In this document: positions 19,788 through 27,698 of the stretch, in pieces
Position numbering within the stretch: position 1 is the stretch's first letter
Layout of the letters: the number at the start of each line of letters is the position of its first letter
Source: Ramlibacter pallidus
Lineage (GTDB): Bacteria; Pseudomonadota; Gammaproteobacteria; Burkholderiales; Burkholderiaceae_C
DNA length: 64,000 nt
Assembly (NCBI RefSeq): GCF_015070875.1
Contig: NZ_JADDIV010000002.1
Coordinates: forward strand, 1-64,000
Direction of reading: 5' to 3'
Made by a program: the position numbers and the translations under genes
Notes under the pieces: generated by a model
Told to the model about the DNA's origin: nothing
Database searches by the model: none
What the model saw: the letters and a program-made list of their open reading frames with translations, nothing else

Positions 19788-20827
19788 CCCCGCGCCCTGG
19801 CCGCGCCGGCGTAGGGCAGCGTCGGATGCGGCCAGGACGGCCACGACGGCGGGGGCGCGTGCCGCCCCGCCTCCAGGGCGGCCTGCAGCGCGGGCAAGGT
19901 GCGGCGCGGCTCCTCGCCCAGGCCGCGCACGATGCAGACGCCGTCCACGCCGGTGCTGGCCGCCGCTTCGACTTCCGCGGGCGCCAGGATGCCGCCGATG
20001 GCGGTCACCGGCATGCCCGCGGTGCGGCACCACCAGGCCAGGTTGTCCAGGCCTTGCGGCAGCCAGGGCATGTCCTTGGTCACGGTCGCCCACACCGGGC
20101 CGCAGGCGATGTAGCGCGGCGAGAGCGTGCGGGCCCGCGCCAGTTCCCACAGGCTGTGCGAGCTGACCCCGAGCGCCATGCCGCTGGCCTGCAACTCGGC
20201 GCGGCCGGCGTCGCCCAGCTCCAGCAGGTCTTCCTGCCCGAGGTGCACGCCGCCGGCGCCCAGTTCGCGGGCCAGCCGCCAGTGGTCGTTGACGAACAGC
20301 TCGGCGCCGGCATCGCGGCTGTCGGCGATGGCCTGCGCCACCTCGCCGCGCAGCATGGCCTGCCAGGCCGCATCCGGCGCCGGCGGCGTCTTGATCCGCA
20401 ACTGCACGGTGCGCACGCCGGCCTCCAGCACCAGGCGCAGGCGCGCGGCGCTGTCGACGACGGCGTAGAGATCCAGGCGCCGCGGCGCGGAGGCCTGGAC
20501 GGGCTGCGCGGGCGGGGCCTCGCCCCAGGAGAGCAGCGGGAGGTCCTGCGGCGAGCGCATGCACGCCACCACCAGCGCGTCCGCCGCGACGTGCCCCTGC
20601 CCCAGCGCATGCTGCACGGCGGTGGCATAGGCCTGCGGGGATGCGCCGCGGCCGACGAGCCAGCCGCGCGCATGCGGCGTCTCCATCCAGTCGCCGTCGT
20701 GGCCCAGGATGCACATCGCCTGCGTGCCCTCGCTTCGCAGGCGCCTGGCGACGCGCGGAGCGGTTTCCTCGACGCCGGCCAGTTCCCGGGCCTGCGCGAG
20801 CGTGCCGATCCAGGGCATGCCGTTCAT
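19784..20827 (-). CDS. thiE: thiamine phosphate synthase ThiE with N-terminal extension
   Basis: The C-terminal about 230 residues are ThiE, which joins HMP-PP and thiazole phosphate to give thiamine phosphate: LYAVVDS, QLRIKTPP, LFVNDHWRLARELGAGGVHLGQEDL, ALGVSSHSLWE, YIACGPVWATVTKDM and TAIGGI. The first about 115 residues include GDWMETPHARGWLVGRG and HALGQGHVAADALVVACM. These look like the C-terminal part of ThiD-type kinases without its ATP-site GTGC motif, possibly a kinase remnant. Total 347 residues against about 210 for plain ThiE. The ATG overlaps the SDR stop by four bases. Confidence 0.88.
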   Translation of the reverse strand: MNGMPWIGTLAQARELAGVEETAPRVARRLRSEGTQAMCILGHDGDWMETPHARGWLVGRGASPQAYATAVQHALGQGHVAADALVVACMRSPQDLPLLSWGEAPPAQPVQASAPRRLDLYAVVDSAARLRLVLEAGVRTVQLRIKTPPAPDAAWQAMLRGEVAQAIADSRDAGAELFVNDHWRLARELGAGGVHLGQEDLLELGDAGRAELQASGMALGVSSHSLWELARARTLSPRYIACGPVWATVTKDMPWLPQGLDNLAWWCRTAGMPVTAIGGILAPAEVEAAASTGVDGVCIVRGLGEEPRRTLPALQAALEAGRHAPPPSWPSWPHPTLPYAGAARARG

Positions 20828-21591
20828 CGCATCACCATCCCGCCGTCGACGAACAGGACCTGGCCGGTGACGAAACCGCTCCAGGGCGAGGCCAGGAACA
20901 GCACGGGGCCCGCCACGTCCTCCGGCCGCGCCAGCCGGCGCAGCGGCGTCGCCGCCATCAGGTCGTCGCGGAAGTGCGCGCGCGTGGCCGCGCTGCCCTC
21001 GGTGGGATAGACGAGTCCCGGCGCCACGCAGTTGACGCGCACGCCCAGCGGCCCGAGCTCGCTGGCGAGGTTGCGGCTGAAGCCCACGAGGGCGGACTTC
21101 GCGGTGGTGTACGCGTGATAGGGCACGACCGGATTGTCGACGAGGTTGCTCACGAGGTTGACGATGCTGCCCTGCGCGCGACGCCGGAAGTGCGGCAGGG
21201 CCGCGCGGCACACGTGGAAGGCCGCGCCGACGGAGCCGTCGAACTGCGCCTGGTACGCCTCCCAGGACAGCGCCTCGAACGGCGTCCGGCGCTCGGGGTC
21301 GAAGGCGTGGGCGCGGAACGCGTTGTTGACCAGGACGTCGAGGCGGCCGCCCTCGTCCACCACCTGCTGGACGAGACGCGCGGCCTCGTCCGGCTGCGTG
21401 ACGTCCGCCTGCACCGCGAAGGCGTCGCCGCCGGCCGCCCGGCACGCCCGGACGACCTCCTGCGCCGCTTCGGCGTTGCGCAGGTAGTTGACGGCGACGA
21501 TGGCCTGCTCCGCGGCGAAGGCACGCGCGACCGCCGCGCCGATGCCCCGGCCTGCGCCCGTGACGAGCACGACCTGCCCTGCGAAGTTCAT
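20824..21591 (-). CDS. short-chain dehydrogenase/reductase in the thiamine operon
   Basis: A 255-residue classical SDR of the FabG-like type: cofactor motif VTGAGRGIGAAVA, NNAFR, catalytic Ser in NLVSNL and the YHAYTTAK (YxxxK) pair, ending VDGGMVMR. It overlaps the binding-protein gene upstream and thiE downstream by four bases each. Its position after a carboxylate-activating and acyl-reducing pair suggests it reduces the resulting aldehyde to an alcohol, or the reverse. This role is inferred. It could also be a general ketoreductase carried along in the operon. Confidence 0.85.
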   Translation of the reverse strand: MNFAGQVVLVTGAGRGIGAAVARAFAAEQAIVAVNYLRNAEAAQEVVRACRAAGGDAFAVQADVTQPDEAARLVQQVVDEGGRLDVLVNNAFRAHAFDPERRTPFEALSWEAYQAQFDGSVGAAFHVCRAALPHFRRRAQGSIVNLVSNLVDNPVVPYHAYTTAKSALVGFSRNLASELGPLGVRVNCVAPGLVYPTEGSAATRAHFRDDLMAATPLRRLARPEDVAGPVLFLASPWSGFVTGQVLFVDGGMVMR

Positions 21592-22583
21592 CCGGGCTCC
21601 CCGCGCCGGCCGGGCAGGAGGTCGGGGCTGGTCACCTTGCGCATGTCCAGGCGCTGCTGCACCAGGCCGAGCGCGCGGTACGTGTCGGCCGCGCGCTGCA
21701 AGGCGTCGACGTCGATCGCGCCCAATCCCTGCCGCTGCGTCAGCGCCGACACGCTCGCCGCATTGCGCAACTGGATGATCTCGAGGTTGAGCGCTGGGTC
21801 GGTCCCGTCGATGGCGCGCTTCACCGCCAGCTGGGCGGCCTCCTGCGGCTGCGCGATCATCCAGGCCGCGGCGTCGCGGTAGCCGCGCAGGAAGCGCTGC
21901 AGCGCGTCGCGCCGGGACTGGAAGACCGCTTCGCGCACCACGAACAGGTCGCTCGACGCCGGCAGCACCTTGCCCACCTCCAGCACGTTCACCTCGGGCA
22001 GGCCGCGGCGGCGGCCGACCAGCAGCCCCGTGTCGGTCGCCGCGGTGGCGTCCACCTGGCCCTGCATCAGCGGCGCGAAGTTCAGCACTCCGGTCACCAC
22101 CACCGTCACGTCCGACTCCGACAGGCCCGCGCCATGCAGGAGCACCTGCAGCGCCTGCCGCGTGCCGGAAGCGAGGCTGTAGACACCGATCTTCTTGCCC
22201 TTGAGCTGCGAAGCCTGCGTGATGCCGGAAGACTTCAGCGACACGACGTTGAACACGTTCTGCGGATAGATGTCGTAGATCGCGCGCAGCGGCTCGCCCT
22301 TGTCGAGCGCGGCGAAGAAGGAGCCCGGGTCGGTGAAGGCGACATCCGCCTGGCCCGACAGGATGTTCCGGATCGCATCGCCGCCGCCGGCGCCGGGCAC
22401 GAAGGCCAGGTCGATGCCTTGCGCGCGGTAGAAGCCCTTGTCGGCGTCCACCAGCAGCGGCGTGACTTCGGTGATGGGCTTGCTCCAGCCGGCCACGGTC
22501 ACTTTCTCCAGGCGCTGCGATCGCGCGGCGAACGGCGCGGCGAGCAGGGCGGCCAGCAAGGTGCGGCGGTGCAGTGTGTGCAT
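21588..22583 (-). CDS. NMT1/THI5-like ABC transporter substrate-binding protein (ThiY-like)
   Basis: A 331-residue periplasmic binding protein with signal peptide (MHTLHRRTLLAALLAAPFAARS). Its NMT1/SsuA-type core includes GFYRAQGIDLAFVPGAGGGDAI, SGQADVAFTDPGSFF and GVYSLASGTRQALQ. This family covers binding proteins for pyrimidine thiamine precursors (ThiY), sulfonates and nitrate. The TPP riboswitch and thiD/thiE neighbours point to a thiamine pyrimidine-like ligand. The stop overlaps the SDR start by four bases; it begins seven bases after the permease stop. Confidence 0.85.
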   Translation of the reverse strand: MHTLHRRTLLAALLAAPFAARSQRLEKVTVAGWSKPITEVTPLLVDADKGFYRAQGIDLAFVPGAGGGDAIRNILSGQADVAFTDPGSFFAALDKGEPLRAIYDIYPQNVFNVVSLKSSGITQASQLKGKKIGVYSLASGTRQALQVLLHGAGLSESDVTVVVTGVLNFAPLMQGQVDATAATDTGLLVGRRRGLPEVNVLEVGKVLPASSDLFVVREAVFQSRRDALQRFLRGYRDAAAWMIAQPQEAAQLAVKRAIDGTDPALNLEIIQLRNAASVSALTQRQGLGAIDVDALQRAADTYRALGLVQQRLDMRKVTSPDLLPGRRGEPG

Positions 22584-22590
22584 GGGGTCC

Positions 22591-23352
22591 TCAGGAGTTG
22601 CGCGTGAAGGGAAGCAGCAGCCAGCGCTCCAGCCGCAGCGTGGCGTGGTAGGCGAGCATGCCCAGGCCGGCGATCAGCACCAGCACGGCGAACATGAGCG
22701 CGGTGTCCATGCTGCCCTGCGAGGCGATCACGAGCGCGCCCAGGCCCTGGCTGGCGCCGATGAATTCGCCGACGACCGCGCCCACCAGCGCCAGCACCAC
22801 CGCGACTCGGAAGCCGGCCAGGATGGTCGGCAGGCCCTGCGGCAGCTTGAGCCGCCAGAGCGTCTGGGAGCGGGTGGCGCCGAGCATGCGGAACAGTTCG
22901 AGCCGCTCCGGCGCGACCTGCTGCAGGGCCGTGAGCGTGTTCTCCATCAGCGGGAAGAAGCAGATCAGCGCCGTGATGACGACGGTGGAGGTCATGCCGA
23001 AGCCGAACCACAGCACGAAGAGCGGCGCCAGCGCCAGCTTGGGGACCACCTGGCTGGCCACGACGTAGGGCATCAGCAGGCGGCGCAGCGTCGCGTGCTC
23101 GCCCAGCACGATCCCCGCGGCCAGTCCCAACAGGCTGCCGGCGAACACGCCCAGCAGCAGTTCGAGGCTCGTGGCCGCGAGATGCGGCCAGAAGAAGCCG
23201 CTGGCGATGCCCTTCGCCAGCGCACGGGCAATGGCGGTCGGCGGCGGCAGCACCAGCGGCGACAGGGCCAGCCCGCGGCAGGCCAGCTCCCAGGCGAGCA
23301 GCAGGGCGGCGAGCAGCAGCCAGGGGCCGAGGCGGAAGGCGGACGACTTCAT
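22591..23352 (-). CDS. ABC transporter permease (ThiX/SsuC type)
   Basis: A 253-residue inner-membrane permease with about six TM segments. The EAA loop is RLELFRMLGATRSQTLWRLKLPQGLPTI and the C terminus is GALVIASQGSMDTALMFA. The ATG at 23352 overlaps the ATPase gene stop by four bases. It belongs to the NitT/TauT/ThiX subfamily and works with the neighbouring binding protein and ATPase. Thiamine-precursor specificity is taken from context. Confidence 0.88.
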   Translation of the reverse strand: MKSSAFRLGPWLLLAALLLAWELACRGLALSPLVLPPPTAIARALAKGIASGFFWPHLAATSLELLLGVFAGSLLGLAAGIVLGEHATLRRLLMPYVVASQVVPKLALAPLFVLWFGFGMTSTVVITALICFFPLMENTLTALQQVAPERLELFRMLGATRSQTLWRLKLPQGLPTILAGFRVAVVLALVGAVVGEFIGASQGLGALVIASQGSMDTALMFAVLVLIAGLGMLAYHATLRLERWLLLPFTRNS

Positions 23353-24092
23353 GCGGCCGCGGCCTCGAGGTGCAGCGCCGCGCGCACCTGCGCCGCCTGC
23401 CGCGCGAAAGCGACTCCGGCGCGGTCGCGCGGCCGCGGCACGTCGACCCCCACCTCGCGCAGGATGCGCCCGGCCTCGACGACGTGGACGCGGTCGGCCA
23501 GGAACACGGCCTCGGCGATGTCGTGCGTGACGAACAGCACGCCCGTCCCCTGCGCGCGGCCCAGCGCCAGCAGGTCCTGCTGCAGCTCCTCGCGCGTGAT
23601 CGCGTCGAGCGCGGCGAAGGGTTCGTCCAGCAGGAGCAGCGCGGGCTGCAGGATCAGCGCCCGCGCCAGTGCGACGCGGCTCTGCTGCCCGCCGGACAGC
23701 TGCCGCGGGTACTTGCGCGCGTGCGCGGCGAGCCCGAGCTGGTCCAGCAGGCGCAGCGCCTGCTCTTCGTCGTCCGGCGTGGTGCGCCGGTGCAGCGACA
23801 GCGGCAGCAGCACGTTGTCGATGACACGCCGCCATTCCAGCAGGTTGGGGGACTGGAACACGAAGCCGATGCCGGTGCCCGCGGCGGCCGGGTGCCGCGG
23901 CTGGAACCGCACCTCGCCCGCATCGGGCCGCAGCAGTCCGGCGGCCAGCTTCAGCAACGTGGTCTTGCCGCAGCCGCTGCGCCCCACCAGGCAATGGAAG
24001 TCGCCCTCCTCCACCACGAGGTCGACACCGTCGACCGTGGGCGGCCAGCCGGGAAAGGCGAAGCGCACGCCGCGCAGGGCCAGCAGGCTCAT
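23349..24092 (-). CDS. ABC transporter ATP-binding protein (ThiZ/SsuB type)
   Basis: A 247-residue ATPase. Walker A is GRSGCGKTTLLKLAAGLL, the Q-loop is FVFQSPNLLEW, the signature is LSGGQQSRVALARAL, Walker B is LLLLDEPFAALD, and the H-loop is FVTHDIAEA. The ATG overlaps the LuxC-like stop by four bases and the TGA overlaps the permease start. Normal length for the NitT/TauT/ThiZ group. It powers import through the neighbouring permease. Confidence 0.9.
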   Translation of the reverse strand: MSLLALRGVRFAFPGWPPTVDGVDLVVEEGDFHCLVGRSGCGKTTLLKLAAGLLRPDAGEVRFQPRHPAAAGTGIGFVFQSPNLLEWRRVIDNVLLPLSLHRRTTPDDEEQALRLLDQLGLAAHARKYPRQLSGGQQSRVALARALILQPALLLLDEPFAALDAITREELQQDLLALGRAQGTGVLFVTHDIAEAVFLADRVHVVEAGRILREVGVDVPRPRDRAGVAFARQAAQVRAALHLEAAAA

Positions 24093-25558
24093 GGACGCAG
24101 TTCCTGCGCGTACGGGGCCAGGCGGTCGGCGGCGCGCTCGGCGCCGGCTTCGATCTCCACCATGCGCACGAGGTCGGCCAGGTTGAACCGGCCGTCGTGG
24201 TGCCAGCCGGCTTCCGGGGTGGTCATCGCGCCGAGCGCACAGATGCGCGTCACGCCGGCGGCACCCAGCAGCGCGCCGATCCGGTACAGCTCGCGCGGTT
24301 CCGCGGCGACCGCCGCCGTCTGCAGGAAGGCGGCATGCGGCGCCACCAGCGGCAGCACGTCGTCCAGCCGGTCCACCGCCTGCACCGCGACGCTGCGGCC
24401 GCCACCGGTCGGCGCCAGCGGCTGCGGCGCGTCGGCGTAAGCCACGGTCCAGGCGGCGTCCTCCGCGCCGAGCAGTTCGGTCGCCGTCCCCGCGAGCGAC
24501 TGCAGCTCGGCCCGCTGGCGCCAGCCGGCCAGCGCGACCGACTCCTCCAGGGCGAGGGCCCGGCGCGGAAAGCGCTGCTGCAGGTTGGCGAGCTCCGCCG
24601 CGAGATATTGCGCGAAGGCGCGCGGCGGCACCTGGCCGCCGCGCTGCACATAGAAGTGGTGAGGTGAATAGCAGCCCTGCTGCTCGTAGCGCACGACGTC
24701 GTGCGCCGCATCGCGCGCCGTGCGCGCGGCCCGCGCCGTGTCCAGGGCTTCGCGTGCGACGAGTCCGAAGCCGATCTTGTGGCCGTAGCCCAGGAAACGC
24801 GTGGTGACGGGAACCTGCGAGCGCACCTGCGCGATCGCCGTGTTGCCGCCGTAGGCCAGGACGACTTCCGCCTCGCCGAACACGGCACGCGCACTCGCCT
24901 CGTCGCCGCCCTTCCACCACACGACGGCGAGGCACTCCCCCAGCGGCGGGTGCACCTGCGCGAGCAGGCGCGCCATCAGCGTCGCGAACACCGGCTCCGC
25001 ACTCGGCAGCTTGCCGATGTTGCCGGCCTTGACCAGCAGGCCGCACGCCAGGCTCCACAACGGCAGCGCGGGCACGTTGCCGGCCCAGCTGTGCACCAGC
25101 AGCGAAGGGCCGAAGGCGCGCACCGCGCCGCCCTTCACGGCCGGCTGGAACCCGTCGAGCACCTTCGGGTTGGCGAAGTCCTCGGCGACGAAGCGGTGCA
25201 GCTGCGGGGCGCGGAACGACTGCAGGAAGCCGTTGAGTCCCAGGCGCACCATCTCCGGGTCGTAGCCTGCCACCACCGGCAGCAGGCGCTCGGCTTCGCG
25301 GCGGAAGGGGTCGGCCGGATCGAGCAGGCGCGCCACGGCGGCATCGACGATGTCGATGACGCGGGACACCGAGAGGCCCTGCAGGTGCTGCGCGCCGGCC
25401 GCCTTCACGCGCCGCGCGAGATCGCGCAGCTGCTCGGGGCGCAGCACCGGGACGCGCACGTCCAGCTGCCGCGCGCCGGCGCCGAAGGAGAGCGTGTCCC
25501 AGGGCACGTCCTCGTCGCGCAGGCCCGGCAGGTGGCCGGCCGTCCACGGCGTGCTCAT
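24089..25558 (-). CDS. LuxC-like acyl-CoA/acyl-protein reductase
   Basis: A 489-residue member of the LuxC family (NADPH-dependent reduction of an enzyme-bound thioester to an aldehyde). The fold is aldehyde-dehydrogenase-like, with SWAGNVPALPLWSLACGLLVKAGNIGKLPS near 157-186, VVLAYGGNTAI near 232-242 and the probable catalytic Cys296 in RYEQQGCYSPHHFYV. No luxA/luxB genes are present, so light emission is not its job. It is coupled to the LuxE-like gene (four-base overlap) and lies inside a TPP-riboswitch operon. The likely substrate is a carboxylate related to thiamine rather than a fatty acid; this is inference. Confidence 0.85.
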   Translation of the reverse strand: MSTPWTAGHLPGLRDEDVPWDTLSFGAGARQLDVRVPVLRPEQLRDLARRVKAAGAQHLQGLSVSRVIDIVDAAVARLLDPADPFRREAERLLPVVAGYDPEMVRLGLNGFLQSFRAPQLHRFVAEDFANPKVLDGFQPAVKGGAVRAFGPSLLVHSWAGNVPALPLWSLACGLLVKAGNIGKLPSAEPVFATLMARLLAQVHPPLGECLAVVWWKGGDEASARAVFGEAEVVLAYGGNTAIAQVRSQVPVTTRFLGYGHKIGFGLVAREALDTARAARTARDAAHDVVRYEQQGCYSPHHFYVQRGGQVPPRAFAQYLAAELANLQQRFPRRALALEESVALAGWRQRAELQSLAGTATELLGAEDAAWTVAYADAPQPLAPTGGGRSVAVQAVDRLDDVLPLVAPHAAFLQTAAVAAEPRELYRIGALLGAAGVTRICALGAMTTPEAGWHHDGRFNLADLVRMVEIEAGAERAADRLAPYAQELRP

Positions 25559-26631
25559 GCGCGCGCCGCCTGCAGGAACTCCTCGACGGCGAGCGAGCAG
25601 CCCTTGGCCTGCGCGCCCTCGGCGCGCCCGAGCAGCAGGAACCCGCCGTCGGCCGCCACGCCGACGTCCTCGGTGAGGATGCTGGTCACGGAGTTGAAGT
25701 TGGCGAGGTCGCAGTGCACGAGCACCCCGCGTTCGCCGAGCGGCATTTCGCGGCCGGTGGCCGGGTCGACCAGCCGCGAGCGGAGCCAGTGCGGACCCGA
25801 TTTCACCGACGGCACCACCGCGTTGCCGTCGTCGTACAGCTGCGTGCTGAGCTCCGTCATGCCGTACATGTTGATGCAGCGCTCGCGCGGCACGCCGAAG
25901 CGGTCGGCCAGGCCCGCGTAGAAGTCCTCCAGCGCGAGCTCGCGCGACTGCCCCTTGTAGCCGCCGGTGTCGAGGATGCGGCTGCCGGGCGGCAGGGCGA
26001 AGCGTTCACCGCCCGCCGCGAGCGCGTCCATCAGGTGCACGAAGGCATGGCTCGCGCCGAGCAGCGCGAAGGGCTCGGCGCGGCGCTCCGCCTCGCGCAG
26101 CATGCCGCGGGCGCGGTCGAGGTCCATGCCTTGCACGCCCATGCACCAGGCGCTGTCCGCGCTGCCGAAGTGGCGCACGGCCAGCGCCAGGTAGTGCGCG
26201 AGCGACGAGTTCGGCATCTCCTCCTCCGGCGGGAACAGCACGGCCATCCGGATGCGCCGGGGGTCGCGCATGAAGCGCGCGGCGAAGTTGCGCGTCATGG
26301 ACGCGTCGTACACCGCCAACGTCGGGTGGAAGTGCCGGCCCTTCACGTCGCCGCGCGTGGTGCCGCTGGTCATGAACACGCGTTCGGCGTCTTCCACCGG
26401 CGCGCAGGAGAGGGTGACTTCCTTGAAGGCGCTGATCGGCACGGCCGGGATGTCGCGCCAACCCTTGACCGCTCGGGGGGCCACGCCGCGTGCCTGGCAG
26501 AAACGGCGGTACGCCGCGTTGCCGGCGAACTGCTCGGCGAACAGGCGCAGCGCCAGCGCGTCGAATTCCGCGTCGGTGCAGCCGTCCTGCGCGAGGAAGG
26601 CCAGCAGCGTGTCGACGATGGCGGTGTTCAT
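25555..26631 (-). CDS. LuxE-like acyl-protein synthetase
   Basis: A 358-residue LuxE/PaaK-type adenylate-forming enzyme that activates a carboxylate with ATP. Motifs: the phosphate loop TSGTTRGD (88-95), DTGGYKGQS (221-229), and NMYGMTELSTQLYD (254-267). Cys345 lies 13 residues from the C terminus, a position matching the acyl-accepting Cys near the end of LuxE. It is coupled to thiD upstream and to the LuxC-like gene downstream by four-base overlaps. The pair would form a carboxylic-acid-reducing complex as in LuxEC. The riboswitch implies an acid connected with thiamine. Confidence 0.85.
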   Translation of the reverse strand: MNTAIVDTLLAFLAQDGCTDAEFDALALRLFAEQFAGNAAYRRFCQARGVAPRAVKGWRDIPAVPISAFKEVTLSCAPVEDAERVFMTSGTTRGDVKGRHFHPTLAVYDASMTRNFAARFMRDPRRIRMAVLFPPEEEMPNSSLAHYLALAVRHFGSADSAWCMGVQGMDLDRARGMLREAERRAEPFALLGASHAFVHLMDALAAGGERFALPPGSRILDTGGYKGQSRELALEDFYAGLADRFGVPRERCINMYGMTELSTQLYDDGNAVVPSVKSGPHWLRSRLVDPATGREMPLGERGVLVHCDLANFNSVTSILTEDVGVAADGGFLLLGRAEGAQAKGCSLAVEEFLQAARA

Positions 26632-27470
26632 CGCAGCGGCAGCAACTGCATGGCCCGCGGTGCATGGCCGTGGTTGAGGGGGCCGCTGCCGGCGCCCGTG
26701 CGCACGTTCGCGCCGGCGGCGAGCGCGCCGCGCACATATTCCCGGGCGCGCTCGACCGCTTGCGCGAGTTCGGCGCCCAGCGCCAGATGGCTGGCGATCG
26801 CACTGGACAGCGTACAGCCGGTGCCGTGCGTGTTGGGACTGGCGATGCGCGGCGCGCGCATCCAGTGGGCCACGCCGTCGCTCCCGAGCAGCAGGTCGCT
26901 CACGATGTCGCCCGCGAGGTGTCCGCCCTTGAGCAGGACGGCGCGCGCGCCGCGCTCCAGCAGGTGGCGCGCGGCGGCTTCCATGTCGGCTTCGCTGTGC
27001 AGGGGGCGGCCGGCGAGCAGGGCCGCTTCGTCGAGGTTCGGCGTGACGACCACGGCCAGCGGGAACAGCTCGCGCACGAGCACGTCGATGGCCTGTTCGT
27101 CGATCAGGACCGCGCCGCTCGTGGCGATCATCACCGGGTCAAGCACCACCTGCCGCAGCCCGTGGCGGCGCAGCGCACCGGCGACGGTGCCGACCGTGTC
27201 CGCGGAATGCAGCATGCCGATCTTGACGGCGTCGACGCCGATGTCCTCCACGACCGCATCGATCTGGTCGGTGAGGATCGCGTGCGGCACCGCGTGGATG
27301 GAGCGCACGCCCAACGTGTTCTGCGCCGTCAGCGCCGTGATGGCCGTCATGCCGTAGCAGCCGAGCGCGGCGATCGTCTTCAGGTCGGCCTGGATGCCGG
27401 CACCGCCGCCGCTGTCGGACCCTGCGATGGACAGGACCCGCGGATAGCGGAAAGCTGCGGATGGATTCAC
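26628..27470 (-). CDS. thiD: hydroxymethylpyrimidine (phosphate) kinase ThiD
   Basis: A 280-residue ribokinase-fold enzyme that phosphorylates HMP to HMP-P and HMP-PP for thiamine synthesis. Motifs: IAGSDSGGGAGIQADLKT near the N terminus, MIATSGA, LLKGGHL and the ATP/anion-hole motif NTHGTGCTLSSAIA. The start is GTG at 27470 with GGAG six bases upstream. It is the first gene after the TPP riboswitch, and its stop overlaps the LuxE-like start (ATGA). All key residues are present. Confidence 0.94.
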   Translation of the reverse strand: MNPSAAFRYPRVLSIAGSDSGGGAGIQADLKTIAALGCYGMTAITALTAQNTLGVRSIHAVPHAILTDQIDAVVEDIGVDAVKIGMLHSADTVGTVAGALRRHGLRQVVLDPVMIATSGAVLIDEQAIDVLVRELFPLAVVVTPNLDEAALLAGRPLHSEADMEAAARHLLERGARAVLLKGGHLAGDIVSDLLLGSDGVAHWMRAPRIASPNTHGTGCTLSSAIASHLALGAELAQAVERAREYVRGALAAGANVRTGAGSGPLNHGHAPRAMQLLPLR

Positions 27471-27511
27471 GGGGGCTCCTTCGCGAGCGGGAACAAGCTA
27501 GCTCCGAAGGG

Positions 27512-27530
27512 ATGGCGCCGGACCCGCCAT
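27512..27530 (-). promoter_or_regulatory. possible expression-platform hairpin of the TPP riboswitch
   Basis: Between the aptamer and thiD, the arms ATGGCG and CGCCAT surround a seven-base loop. There is no U-run after it, so translational control or anti-structure formation is more likely than intrinsic termination. Suggestive only. Confidence 0.35.
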
Positions 27531-27540
27531 GGGGTCAGGG

Positions 27541-27625
27541 CTGCAGCTCTCCTTCCGCCGGTCTGAACCGGTTCAAGTTCACGGGTCTGGATCTCAGCAC
27601 GCGTCGCGTACACCCCGGAGCTGCG
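27541..27625 (-). ncRNA. TPP (THI-box) riboswitch
   Basis: Read on the minus strand, the P1 strands GCAGCTCC and AGAGCTGC close a typical aptamer. It contains GGGGTG in the P2 strand, the conserved CTGAGAT followed by ACCCG, then TGAACTTGAACCGGTTCAG and GCGGAAGGAG. These are the pyrimidine- and pyrophosphate-sensing elements of the THI-box. It lies about 70 bases before thiD and should repress the whole downstream operon when thiamine pyrophosphate is plentiful. Confidence 0.93.
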
Positions 27626-27698
27626 CGGATTGTGACACAGGGCGTGACTCCGTTTGGGGGTGCGTCGCGCCAGGCGGTGCGCGGTCGGGGCACGAGCG

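Noticed and set aside
24089-26631. Bioluminescence (lux) operon
   Set aside because: LuxC- and LuxE-like genes are present, but no luxA or luxB luciferase genes and no luxD are found. The riboswitch context points to thiamine instead.
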